This document shows positions 25,764-33,878 of a DNA stretch of 64,000 bases, in pieces. Within the stretch, counting starts at the first letter, position 1. Each line of letters opens with the position of its first letter. The notes under the pieces are model-generated. The model did not search any database, had not been told where the DNA came from, and worked only from the letters and a program-made list of their open reading frames with translations. The position numbers and the translations under genes are program-made. The DNA comes from a virus: positions 1 through 64,000 of IMG/VR virus record IMGVR_UViG_3300020472_000011, one strand, 5' to 3'.

Positions 25764-26073
25764 GTCCTACTACGTCTCCATTTTTCCAATCAGAACCTAC
25801 CACTAGTATATCAGGGTTTATGATTTTTATCAATTCTTCAAGCTCTTGTCTTGAATCGAACGTATGGATTACGTCCACTGCTTTCAAAGAACTTAATTGA
25901 TACTTCCTATCATCTAATGGGTAAATGGGTCTATCTGGTCCTTTGTCTGCTCTGACCTTTCGGTCAGTATCGATACCCACTATAAGCATAGATCCTAAAG
26001 ACCTAGCATAGTTTAGCAATTCAAAATGTCCTCTATGGAGAACATCAAAGCAACCATTAACCCAAATAATCAT
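25678..26073 (-). CDS. hldE2: HldE/RfaE2-type heptose-1-phosphate adenylyltransferase
   Basis: The 131-residue nucleotidyltransferase matches the C-terminal domain of HldE, which forms ADP-heptose from heptose 1-phosphate and ATP. It opens MIIWVNGCFDVLHRGHFELL with the HxGH motif at His13-His16. Further matches are RPIYPLDDRKYQLSSLKAVD, NPDILVVGSDW and EYSTTKTI (118-125), the equivalent of GCSTTNII. Related cytidylyltransferases share HxGH, but these other matches favour HldE. In E. coli the two domains are fused kinase-first; here they are separate overlapping genes with the transferase first. Confidence 0.9.
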   Translation of the reverse strand: MIIWVNGCFDVLHRGHFELLNYARSLGSMLIVGIDTDRKVRADKGPDRPIYPLDDRKYQLSSLKAVDVIHTFDSRQELEELIKIINPDILVVGSDWKNGDVVGREYAKRVEFFDRIGEYSTTKTIQGHRYR

Positions 26074-26708
26074 TTGATTCCCATGTGTTTCGCATACAAG
26101 TTTTTATGTTGTTGATTAGGATGCTGTGCATTTACATAATGTGGAGCAGGTAGATCAGAACAAAACCAAGCAGTGATAACATGCTTTGGTCCACTCATTG
26201 GTTTGTTTTCTCTATATGGATACAACTGATTACAAGGGAATATTAAAAGTTTTCCTTGTTCTGGTTTAACTTTGTAATCTAAAAATGAAAACTCTGTTTC
26301 TCCACCTTCTTCAACATTATCAAGATATATTATCATAGCATATACTCTTGACAATAGTAATGGATCTGTTGGAGATAGATCAATATGATCTCTAAACCAC
26401 CCATCTTGTTTTTGATAGCATCTCATAGCATGATCATAAGAAACTAAAGGTGCTCTCCAAAGAAGTTTATCTTTTGCACCCCATTCATACATTGCATTGA
26501 TAGCTCTATCAGTTTCTATAGCAACTTGACACCAGAAATCTCCACCAACAATAGGGTCTACTTGTATAGCTTTCTTATGTTTTTCTTCATTTCCAGAATC
26601 CCCCTTATCATGATATTGTTGGTTTCGCCAAAACCAATCAATCCATGCCTCACAATCATCTCCATGTAGGAAGTCTTTTTTCTCGAATATAAAATCTGTT
26701 AAGTTCAT
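26070..26708 (-). CDS. 2-oxoglutarate/Fe(II)-dependent oxygenase (prolyl-hydroxylase-like)
   Basis: In this 212-residue protein the iron pair is His108-Ile-Asp110 in FRDHIDLSP, followed by YAMIIYLDNVEEGGETEFSF. The strands end at KLLIFPCNQLYPYRENKP and KHVITAWF, where His176 is the probable distal ligand. The usual Arg or Lys about ten residues after the distal His is not evident, so activity is less sure than for the other two oxygenases here. It is flanked by four-base ATGA overlaps with the carbamoyltransferase and nucleotidyltransferase genes, so it is co-translated with sugar enzymes. Substrate is unknown. Confidence 0.82.
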   Translation of the reverse strand: MNLTDFIFEKKDFLHGDDCEAWIDWFWRNQQYHDKGDSGNEEKHKKAIQVDPIVGGDFWCQVAIETDRAINAMYEWGAKDKLLWRAPLVSYDHAMRCYQKQDGWFRDHIDLSPTDPLLLSRVYAMIIYLDNVEEGGETEFSFLDYKVKPEQGKLLIFPCNQLYPYRENKPMSGPKHVITAWFCSDLPAPHYVNAQHPNQQHKNLYAKHMGIK

Positions 26709-28414
26709 AGTAGTAAATTACAATCTTTGTATGATAATCTTTTGATAGATGGTTCTGATGCATCAGGTATGAATAGTAGTTCTGCTTTCTCAGGTAAGTA
26801 AAGATAACAGATTTCACTTTCTCTCATAGTAAGTAAAGCATCATCTATAGTTTCCACTATAGTATCACCAGCCAAATTAAAAGATGTGTTGAATAATATT
26901 GGCACACCTGTTAATTCATAGAATGCCTCTATTAATTTATAGTAGTTTGGATTCTGATCTTTTGTGAGAGTTTGAATCCTACATGTACCATCAACATGAG
27001 TGATACATGGTATCTTCTCTATCATTGATTTTAGTACATTCACAGCATACATCATATGTGGTGATTCATACAACCTATCCATATCAAACCATTCTTGTGC
27101 ATGGTCAGCAAGTACTGTACCAGCAAACGGTCTCCAATACTCTCTCTTCTTTACTTTATTAACAATATCTTTCCCGTCTACAGCACGGGGATCATATAGT
27201 ATAGAACGATTACCTAAAGCACGAGGACCATTCTCAGATCTACCCTGACAGATAGCAACTACATTACCATCACTAATAAGTCGAGCAATACTCTGAGGTG
27301 TAACCTCACATACCCTAAATTCATTATCTTTCAATTCATAATCATACTTAATAGGTTGACCAAAATAAAGATGTGATAATGGTCTTATTTTTTTACGTCT
27401 ATACTGCTTAGGGCATTCCCTTGCGTAAGTAATATATGCTGCTCCCATAGCAGTACCACAGTCACTAGACATAGGTTCAACATATAGATTAATATGTTTT
27501 GGTAATCTTTGTAGTATTCTATAGTTACCAACACAATTCAAAGCACATCCACCAGTAAAGATAATATCATTACATCCACTTAATCTATGTGTATCCATAA
27601 TTCTTTGATACACATACTCTTCAAAATCTTCTTGCAATCTATATGCTAGATCTGCATGTCTTTGAAACTTATCATCTTCATCCTTAGAATATGCTATGTA
27701 ATCATAAGGACGAACAACAGTATTCACATTCTTATGTTCATTGAAATCTGTTAAGGTGAATATATTCTCATTTCCACCATCCTCAGATATCATTTGTTTT
27801 ATTCTATCATTAGGTTCTCCATATGATGAAAGACCCATAGTTTTACCACACTCTAAACTATCCCATCCCAAATATTCTGTGATACCAGAGTAAACAAATC
27901 CAGTACCAATACTTTTTGTGGGATTTACAAATGGTGGTGCTCCTTCAACCTTTTGATTTGAATACCCAATAATCTTTTGACTTAGGCATGTTACTCCATT
28001 AGGATCTTGATCAAAATAGAATATACTCTCGTGCTCCTTACCCCACTCATGGTCAGCACCAGCACCATCTATTACAAGTATACCTGCTTTATCAAATCCT
28101 GAATTATAGAACGCACAAGAGGCATGTAGAGAATGGTGGTAATCCTTTGCTTCTACATACCTCTTGACTTTAATCCCTATCCGTTTAATGTATTTAAAGT
28201 ATGGTCCGAAATCACATTTAGTATTGTACAAATGTGTATAAGCACATAAGTCAATTTCTTTAGTAATTTCAGATACTTTATCCAGAGCATTGAATACTTC
28301 TCTGTCATATTTGACATGTGTTAATCTCTCTTCCTGTATGGACAGCACTACATCATTGTCTTTCATGAGACAAATAGCAGCATCATGAGATCTATTAACA
28401 CCAAGTATCCACAT
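26705..28414 (-). CDS. Carbamoyltransferase, NodU/CmcH family (copy 2)
   Basis: The family transfers a carbamoyl group from carbamoyl phosphate, by way of carbamoyl-AMP, to a hydroxyl of a sugar or antibiotic. This 569-residue member has the N-terminal Kae1-like domain (MWILGVNRSHDAAICL; HHSLHASCAFYNSGF with metal-binding His near 93-97; VIDGAGAD; IIFTGGCALNCVGNYR). It also has the C-terminal domain (AICQGRSENGPRALGNRSIL, then EYWRPFAGTVL and VDGTCRIQTL). Length and motif set are complete. Among sugar genes, O-carbamoylation of a heptose or other glycan is the best inference. Confidence 0.92.
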   Translation of the reverse strand: MWILGVNRSHDAAICLMKDNDVVLSIQEERLTHVKYDREVFNALDKVSEITKEIDLCAYTHLYNTKCDFGPYFKYIKRIGIKVKRYVEAKDYHHSLHASCAFYNSGFDKAGILVIDGAGADHEWGKEHESIFYFDQDPNGVTCLSQKIIGYSNQKVEGAPPFVNPTKSIGTGFVYSGITEYLGWDSLECGKTMGLSSYGEPNDRIKQMISEDGGNENIFTLTDFNEHKNVNTVVRPYDYIAYSKDEDDKFQRHADLAYRLQEDFEEYVYQRIMDTHRLSGCNDIIFTGGCALNCVGNYRILQRLPKHINLYVEPMSSDCGTAMGAAYITYARECPKQYRRKKIRPLSHLYFGQPIKYDYELKDNEFRVCEVTPQSIARLISDGNVVAICQGRSENGPRALGNRSILYDPRAVDGKDIVNKVKKREYWRPFAGTVLADHAQEWFDMDRLYESPHMMYAVNVLKSMIEKIPCITHVDGTCRIQTLTKDQNPNYYKLIEAFYELTGVPILFNTSFNLAGDTIVETIDDALLTMRESEICYLYLPEKAELLFIPDASEPSIKRLSYKDCNLLL

Positions 28415-28416
28415 AA

Positions 28417-29058
28417 TTAAACAGGGTTAAAATTTATATTCAATACAATACGTTCTGTTGTGCTCTCTGGATAGCGAGAGGCATGATATCTTCGACCATC
28501 AAATAAAACCATTCTACCTGATTTAGGTTTCACAGTTTTAGCAACGGTAAAGAGACTGGGGTCATACCCATTAATGAATCTCTTGATACTAGGATCTAAA
28601 AATTCATTAAAGAAATGTGTATCTCCATCACTATCGTTCAGGTAATAAATTGCTGTGTACTTCAATCCATCACCTTGATAATCAACATGTGGAACATGAT
28701 GAGGGTGTTTGTTCTTGTTCAATGTAAAGAGACCCAATCTTAATTGAACAAGATCCTTGATAGTCATATTGATCTTTTCTTCCATCGAGTACAAGAGAGG
28801 AACGAAGATATCATACGACTCAGATTCCTTACCCTCTCTCCCCCAAAGGATGTGCATAAACCCAGTAAATAGAGCATCCTCAACTTCTAATTTAGAATCA
28901 TTAAGTTTATTCTGTTCCCAATACCACAAAGGTGCTGTTATATCACGATTGAAATACCATGGAAACTTAGAATCCATAACGGATTGTCTAAGATGCTCTT
29001 GATATCTTGGACTGATTACATCATCAATAACTAAGATATCTTCAAAATGGTTAGCCAT
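28417..29058 (-). CDS. 2-oxoglutarate/Fe(II)-dependent oxygenase
   Basis: In this 213-residue protein His124-Val-Asp126 (HVPHVDYQGDG) with His192 (DGRRYHASRYP) forms the iron triad, and Arg203 in TTERIVLNINF is the likely 2-oxoglutarate ligand. KYTAIYYLNDSDGDTHFFNE is the usual strand between them. The N-terminal 100 residues include WYFNRDITAPLWYWEQN. It lies between the two carbamoyltransferase genes, overlapping the first by 8 bases and ending just before the second. It is diverged from the other two oxygenases in the cassette, so a different target is likely. Confidence 0.87.
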   Translation of the reverse strand: MANHFEDILVIDDVISPRYQEHLRQSVMDSKFPWYFNRDITAPLWYWEQNKLNDSKLEVEDALFTGFMHILWGREGKESESYDIFVPLLYSMEEKINMTIKDLVQLRLGLFTLNKNKHPHHVPHVDYQGDGLKYTAIYYLNDSDGDTHFFNEFLDPSIKRFINGYDPSLFTVAKTVKPKSGRMVLFDGRRYHASRYPESTTERIVLNINFNPV

Positions 29059-30757
29059 TGGACTTGTTAGGAACCTTAACTAGTTTTTGAATTTCTGGGA
29101 GATACATGTACTCGATCTCACTATTATCTAATGTCTCTAACGCATCATGGATAGTTTCAACAAGAGGTTCGCCTCCAAGATTGAAACTAGTGTTAAAGAG
29201 TATAGGTACATCTGTAATCTTATGGAAAGCATTAATGAGTTTATAGTAATGTTCATTTTGTTCCTCAGTCACAGTTTGTATACGACAAGTTCCATCAACA
29301 TGAATTACTGACGGAATCTTCTCCTCAACACCTTCAAGACACTCCACAGCATACATCATGTGTGGTGTTTCATCTCTTCCTTTCAAATCAAACCACTCAT
29401 GAACATGTTCTTTCTTAATAGAACATGCAAATGGTCTGAACCATTCTCTGTGCTTAACACCATTAACAATATCCTTACCATCCTTAATAGTAGGATCAAA
29501 TAATATTGAACGATTACCTAAAGCACGAGGACCACCTTCTGATCTTCCTTGGAAGATAGTAACAATCTTACCTTCACGGATAAGTGCAGCAACTGAATCA
29601 TAATCAGTATCTGTTACATCACGTCCAGCAATAGCATCTTCATAGGTAGTAGGATCATACTGAGGACCATAATAAACAGATGCTTGCTTTTTAGGTTGTT
29701 CGTTGTCAGTAAGTTGATGCCATTTATAAAGTGCTCCACCAATAGATGTACCACCATCATGTGAAATAGGTTCACAATATAGGTTAAGTTCAGGGAAACG
29801 ATCCCAGTACTTATAGTTTGCTACACAGTTAAGACCATAACCACCACAGACTACAATGTTCTTTTCGCCAGTTAAATCAACTGCTTTCTCAATCAATTGA
29901 CACATACGTTCAGAAGTTTCTTCCTGAATTTTATATGCCATATCCTTCTGTATATCTGTATGATCTAATCTTTCACCTTCACCTTGTTGATGTTGCTTAC
30001 GATCATCTTTAAGTATTTGGAATCTAGATTCATTAACAGTAGCAGCATTAGGATATGTTGGAACAATTAAATCTCTGTTACCCCATTCCCCATTAAAGAA
30101 TGATGGTATCTCATCATTAGGTTTACCATATGGTGCAAGACCCATAAGTTTACCTGCTTCAATAGCAGGGAATCCACAGTACTGTGTTACTGCTTCATAC
30201 ATTTTAGTATGACCAGGATACTCAGTAATGAATGTATTAGGTTCTGGTTCATGGAAACCAATAGCAGCTTTAGTTCCGATATGTTTCCATACAGATTCAA
30301 ATTCTTCTGGATACTCTGCATGGAATATAGTTTCAAATTCATACAAAGTATCTGGAACTTCTTGCATATTTAAGAAACTTCCAGCACCATCTGCAATAAC
30401 ACATGCAGCAGATTCAAATCCAGAATTATAGAAACCGCATGCAGCATGCATCTCATGGTGGTTTAAATCAATATAAGTTGTTTCAAATTCCCATTTCTTT
30501 CTAGCAATCTTTCTTACAAATCCCTCATACATATGCTCACCAGTCCAATCTAAATTAGGACCAGATCTATGTGTATGACATACAACTAGATGATCAATAT
30601 GATCAACATACTCAAATGCTTTAAGTATACCTAGCATAGGAGATCCATCATACTTAAATCTACTAAGCCTCTCTTCTTCGAGATAGAAGACTATCTCACC
30701 GTCTACCATTAGTGTGGTACTACCGTTGTGACCACGTGCAACACATAAAATAATCAT
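29051..30757 (-). CDS. Carbamoyltransferase, NodU/CmcH family (copy 1)
   Basis: The 568-residue protein is homologous to copy 2 along its length but clearly diverged. N-terminal motifs are MIILCVARGHNGSTTLMVDG, NHHEMHAACGFYNSGF (His100, 101, 104) and VIADGAGS. IVVCGGYGLNCVANYKYWD and EPISHDGGTSIGGAL follow, then the C-terminal FQGRSEGGPRALGNRSILFD and EWFRPFACSI. Both copies are full length with motifs intact, so they probably modify different positions or substrates. It starts three bases after the glycosyltransferase gene ends. Confidence 0.92.
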   Translation of the reverse strand: MIILCVARGHNGSTTLMVDGEIVFYLEEERLSRFKYDGSPMLGILKAFEYVDHIDHLVVCHTHRSGPNLDWTGEHMYEGFVRKIARKKWEFETTYIDLNHHEMHAACGFYNSGFESAACVIADGAGSFLNMQEVPDTLYEFETIFHAEYPEEFESVWKHIGTKAAIGFHEPEPNTFITEYPGHTKMYEAVTQYCGFPAIEAGKLMGLAPYGKPNDEIPSFFNGEWGNRDLIVPTYPNAATVNESRFQILKDDRKQHQQGEGERLDHTDIQKDMAYKIQEETSERMCQLIEKAVDLTGEKNIVVCGGYGLNCVANYKYWDRFPELNLYCEPISHDGGTSIGGALYKWHQLTDNEQPKKQASVYYGPQYDPTTYEDAIAGRDVTDTDYDSVAALIREGKIVTIFQGRSEGGPRALGNRSILFDPTIKDGKDIVNGVKHREWFRPFACSIKKEHVHEWFDLKGRDETPHMMYAVECLEGVEEKIPSVIHVDGTCRIQTVTEEQNEHYYKLINAFHKITDVPILFNTSFNLGGEPLVETIHDALETLDNSEIEYMYLPEIQKLVKVPNKSNG

Positions 30758-30759
30758 AG

Positions 30760-31941
30760 TTAACCTTTTTTCGCTAAGTCAGCAAATCCAGAAGGAACTT
30801 TGCTTAGTGGTTTAATGTCTTTAGTATCTGCCATCAATGCTGGAATCAAATTTGGATTGTTGGATTGTTTCATCATACCTGTTGGAACAGTTGGTTGTTT
30901 TCCAGAAGCCATTTGCTTCTTCATGTCCTCTTCCATCTGTAAAGTATAATCTACTTGTTGCTGCATCTCTTCAGGAAGTCTGATAACTTTATCAGAAGAT
31001 TTATAATACTTCTTAATAAGTTTATCAACCTCTTGCATGATAACAGATTCAACCTTATCATTCATCGCCATAATACGATCATTGACTCTGTTAGTATACT
31101 CATCAATGGTGATACGAATAGGATCGTATACTCTTAAACCTTCACCCATATCAAGAACACTAAACTTCTTGTCATCTGGGTAAGTAATATTTTCTTTGAA
31201 TGTAGATCCAACAACTACAACTGCTGGTTTGTCAAATGCCTTAGCAATATGTTGTCCTACAGAATCACATCCTAAGAATAGATCTGCTGCTTTGATAGCA
31301 CCAGCAAGTTCTCTTAATGGTCTGTTGGTAGGATGAGATACAGTATCAGTCATTCCTTCCTTCTCAAAATCAATTGTTAATTCTGATAGAAGAATAACAG
31401 AGTATTTTTTCTGTAACTTCTTAATGATACTAATGACATTATTAAATTCGAAACTTCTACCAGAAGTATCCATAATAATATTACCAGCAGTCTGAACTCC
31501 TCTACCAAAAGGTTGGAAGACTACGGTTTTCTTTTTCTTAGTTCTTTGACGAACCTCTTCAACAACAAAAATTCCAGTTGTTTCTTCTTCTCTGGAAAGT
31601 TTAATTGTTGGTGCAGGAAGATCTCTTGGTTCTTTCAAACCATTAATCTCAATGTCAAACGCTTGAGAGAGATTGCATTTTTGATTATAGTAATGCCAGA
31701 TTCTATATGGTTCTGGTGTAACTATATCTGTGTGTTTAATCTTGTCTTCGAAAAGATCTTTATGCCAGTGATCGTAGCATTTCCTATGTAGAGTAGGGTG
31801 ACCTTTATAGAAATCTGTACCACCTTCGCAGACTATTACAAAGTCTTCGTCTGGATGGTCTTCCGCATATTTTTCGAATGCAGGGATAGAGCATAGTACA
31901 CGTCCAGCTCCACCGTTAATAAAGAACGACTTGGGTCTCAT
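30760..31941 (-). CDS. GT9-like (heptosyltransferase-fold) glycosyltransferase with C-terminal extension
   Basis: In the first about 290 residues of this 393-residue protein the N-lobe shows FFINGGAGRVLCSIPAFEKY, a VVFQPFGRG segment opens the second lobe, and LRELAGAIKAADLFLGCDSV with GQHIAKAFDKPAVVVVG gives the D-S-x-x-x-H pattern of GT9 enzymes. GT9 proteins move heptose from ADP-heptose to LPS core. Residues about 290-393 are a charged helical tail (EMQQQVDYTLQMEEDMKKQM) ending in a Pro/Lys-rich segment, which is unusual for GT9. It is the first gene after the late promoter and heads the cassette. Confidence 0.8.
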   Translation of the reverse strand: MRPKSFFINGGAGRVLCSIPAFEKYAEDHPDEDFVIVCEGGTDFYKGHPTLHRKCYDHWHKDLFEDKIKHTDIVTPEPYRIWHYYNQKCNLSQAFDIEINGLKEPRDLPAPTIKLSREEETTGIFVVEEVRQRTKKKKTVVFQPFGRGVQTAGNIIMDTSGRSFEFNNVISIIKKLQKKYSVILLSELTIDFEKEGMTDTVSHPTNRPLRELAGAIKAADLFLGCDSVGQHIAKAFDKPAVVVVGSTFKENITYPDDKKFSVLDMGEGLRVYDPIRITIDEYTNRVNDRIMAMNDKVESVIMQEVDKLIKKYYKSSDKVIRLPEEMQQQVDYTLQMEEDMKKQMASGKQPTVPTGMMKQSNNPNLIPALMADTKDIKPLSKVPSGFADLAKKG

Positions 31942-31989
31942 AATATGTTAATATAGAATGATATAGAAGGATTTATTCAACTTCGCTAC

Positions 31990-31997
31990 TATTTATA
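31990..31997 (-). promoter_or_regulatory. T4-type late promoter of the glycan cassette (TATAAATA)
   Basis: An exact TATAAATA on the minus strand lies 49 bases upstream of the glycosyltransferase ATG and just past the terminator at 32003-32030. This would give the cassette its own late transcription, separate from the tail genes upstream. Confidence 0.8.
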
Positions 31998-32002
31998 CGC
32001 AT

Positions 32003-32030
32003 AAAAAAGGACGGTTTTTACACCGCCCTT
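32003..32030 (-). terminator. Rho-independent terminator before the glycan cassette
   Basis: The minus strand reads a 9-bp stem (AAGGGCGGT / ACCGTCCTT with one G-U pair), a six-base loop (GTAAAA) and a T run. It lies 29 bases beyond the stop of the 284-residue gene. Confidence 0.8.
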
Positions 32031-32058
32031 ATCAGATCTTCCGATCCATCTCGAACTT

Positions 32059-32913
32059 TTAATCAGCTTTTGTGCCGTCTCTAAGTGTTTGAACTTGTGC
32101 AGATTCTAGAACAGCAGCATCAGGAACATCAGATGACTTAGTTAATCCTGTTGCAGCATCAATCAACTCTTCGTAGTCTGTAACACGATAGTCATATCCA
32201 TCAATCCAAGGAGTACGAGGATCATCAGGGAATGGAATCATGTGTGGTCCCCAACCATCAGCAGCAGCGAACTTTGTATAGATACCATTTAGTTCACCAA
32301 TAAATGCTGTAAGAGCAGCTCTTTGCTGGTCAGTAAGGTTACCTTGACCACCATTCTCAGTTGCTTCTGCGTCTAGGTTTGCTTGAGCATCTGCAACTAG
32401 AGTATCTCTTGCTGCTTTATGCTGTTCCATTGAAATCCAAGGCTTGAACCAAGGAAGAGGAGACTTCCAAGCACCTGCTGCTTGATCATATTCGATCTCA
32501 TCAGCTGCATAGGCATGATCAGGAGAGATTGGTTCTGGACGTGAGTAATATACTGTATCGTCTCCAGCAATCTTATAATCTTTCTGAGTATAACCAGATG
32601 CTTTACCAGTATCTTTAGGGAAGAGGATAGAAGCAATGACTGCTTCCTCATCACTAGGAGAAGACATGTCAATCTGAACTGCGATCTCATCTATACCAGC
32701 ACGAACATTTGCATGCTCGATGTCACCAGTAGTTGGCTCTCTGTTAAACCCAATACACGATTGTGATGGAATCCATTTGTTAGTTTCTTTATCAACGAAA
32801 ACGAACAACCATCTTGGACCATCATATGTCCATTCGGCAGTCTTTCCTAAAGAATCAGTTTGTGCCAAATAATCATCTGGCACTTTATATGTGAATGTTT
32901 TTGTAAAAGCCAT
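32059..32913 (-). CDS. Conserved hypothetical virion-associated protein, 284 aa
   Basis: The 284-residue acidic, soluble protein begins MAFTKTFTYKVPDDYLAQTD and continues WTYDGPRWLFVFVDKETNKW. The C-terminal third has a helical segment (QQRAALTAFIGELNGIYTKF) and an aromatic end (WIDGYDYRVTDYEEL). I know similar proteins among tail genes of marine T4-like phages but not their role; the helical end loosely resembles fiber-assembly chaperones. It has its own late promoter 25 bases upstream and a terminator downstream, so it is a one-gene unit beside the cysteine-rich proteins. Confidence 0.65.
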   Translation of the reverse strand: MAFTKTFTYKVPDDYLAQTDSLGKTAEWTYDGPRWLFVFVDKETNKWIPSQSCIGFNREPTTGDIEHANVRAGIDEIAVQIDMSSPSDEEAVIASILFPKDTGKASGYTQKDYKIAGDDTVYYSRPEPISPDHAYAADEIEYDQAAGAWKSPLPWFKPWISMEQHKAARDTLVADAQANLDAEATENGGQGNLTDQQRAALTAFIGELNGIYTKFAAADGWGPHMIPFPDDPRTPWIDGYDYRVTDYEELIDAATGLTKSSDVPDAAVLESAQVQTLRDGTKAD

Positions 32914-32937
32914 AACCTTTGATTACCTATACTTTCC

Positions 32938-32945
32938 TATTTATA
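32938..32945 (-). promoter_or_regulatory. T4-type late promoter upstream of the 284-aa gene (TATAAATA)
   Basis: An exact TATAAATA on the minus strand lies 25 bases from the ATG of the 284-residue gene, inside the short gap after the cysteine-rich gene at 32950. Confidence 0.78.
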
Positions 32946-32949
32946 TTAT

Positions 32950-33855
32950 TTACAAGTTTTCGTCGTACTTGAAGTTGATACGGATCATACCAGCAGTACC
33001 GTTCTCTCCACGACAACAACCACCACCACAAGTCCAACCAGAAGGTCCACCAACACCAGGTACATAGTTGTGATCAGAGAATGATCCACCCCATCCTAAC
33101 TGAGCAGATGCCCAATGTAGCATGCAATGTCCACATCCACTGTTTTCACAAGTAACAGCAGTCATCCAACCACCTTTACCGTTAACTAATCCAGCAGGAT
33201 AAGCAACGTGTTGTTTGTTCCAGCAATGATTACTATAACAGAATACGTAAGCAGCACCAGGAACACCGTATGCTCCACCGTCTGCACCACAGTAAGTTGA
33301 ACAGCAACCATAAGGACAACTACTCATGCACTGAGCATTCCATGTGCAGCAGCATAGGAAGCAGCATGAGCATCCTCCATGTCCACCTACAGCACAGAAG
33401 TTACTCAAACCATAACCAGTGACGTAAGAAGTACCACCTTGATTACCACACTGTGATCCAGTTCTACCACAACCAGGTCTACCTACATGAACATCATAGG
33501 AACATCCTTGAAGAGATGCAGCAGCACCTGTAATACGTTTCCACGCATATGCACCAGAACCAGAAGGCATGCCCCTAGAACAGCAGCAGGATGATCCTCC
33601 ACCTCCTCCAGCACCCCAGAGTTCGAAGATAACATCACAGACTCCAGTAGGAATACACCATAGTGGATACCTATAGTAGTTGTAACTGGTAGAATGTTCA
33701 CTACAAGTTGAACCACAAGCACCGTGAATATACTGTACACAATAACCAGCAGACGGTAGTCTTGCTAGTTTTGTGGTAGCATCGGGTGCTGATAGTCCCT
33801 CCAATGAATCTGATGTAACGAATCCTAATAGATCTCGTAAATTTGTATTAGCCAT
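32950..33855 (-). CDS. Cysteine- and glycine-rich putative fiber/adhesin, copy 3 (301 aa)
   Basis: The 301-residue protein has 31 cysteines by hand count. The N-terminal LRDLL (residues 6-10) is shared with its two neighbours. FELWGAGGGGGSSCCC spans residues 77-92, and the C-terminal end has CGGGCC (276-281) followed by MIRINF. Other dense cysteine clusters are CSCCFLCCC and CPYGCCSTYC. Glycine-rich ends of the GGGxVRI kind are common in phage receptor-binding fibers, so a tail-tip or fiber role is inferred. There is no signal peptide. Many cysteines in an intracellularly made protein suggest metal binding or disulfides formed after release. Confidence 0.7.
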   Translation of the reverse strand: MANTNLRDLLGFVTSDSLEGLSAPDATTKLARLPSAGYCVQYIHGACGSTCSEHSTSYNYYRYPLWCIPTGVCDVIFELWGAGGGGGSSCCCSRGMPSGSGAYAWKRITGAAASLQGCSYDVHVGRPGCGRTGSQCGNQGGTSYVTGYGLSNFCAVGGHGGCSCCFLCCCTWNAQCMSSCPYGCCSTYCGADGGAYGVPGAAYVFCYSNHCWNKQHVAYPAGLVNGKGGWMTAVTCENSGCGHCMLHWASAQLGWGGSFSDHNYVPGVGGPSGWTCGGGCCRGENGTAGMIRINFKYDENL

Positions 33856-33878
33856 CTATAGTGCCTCTGTCCTCTTAT

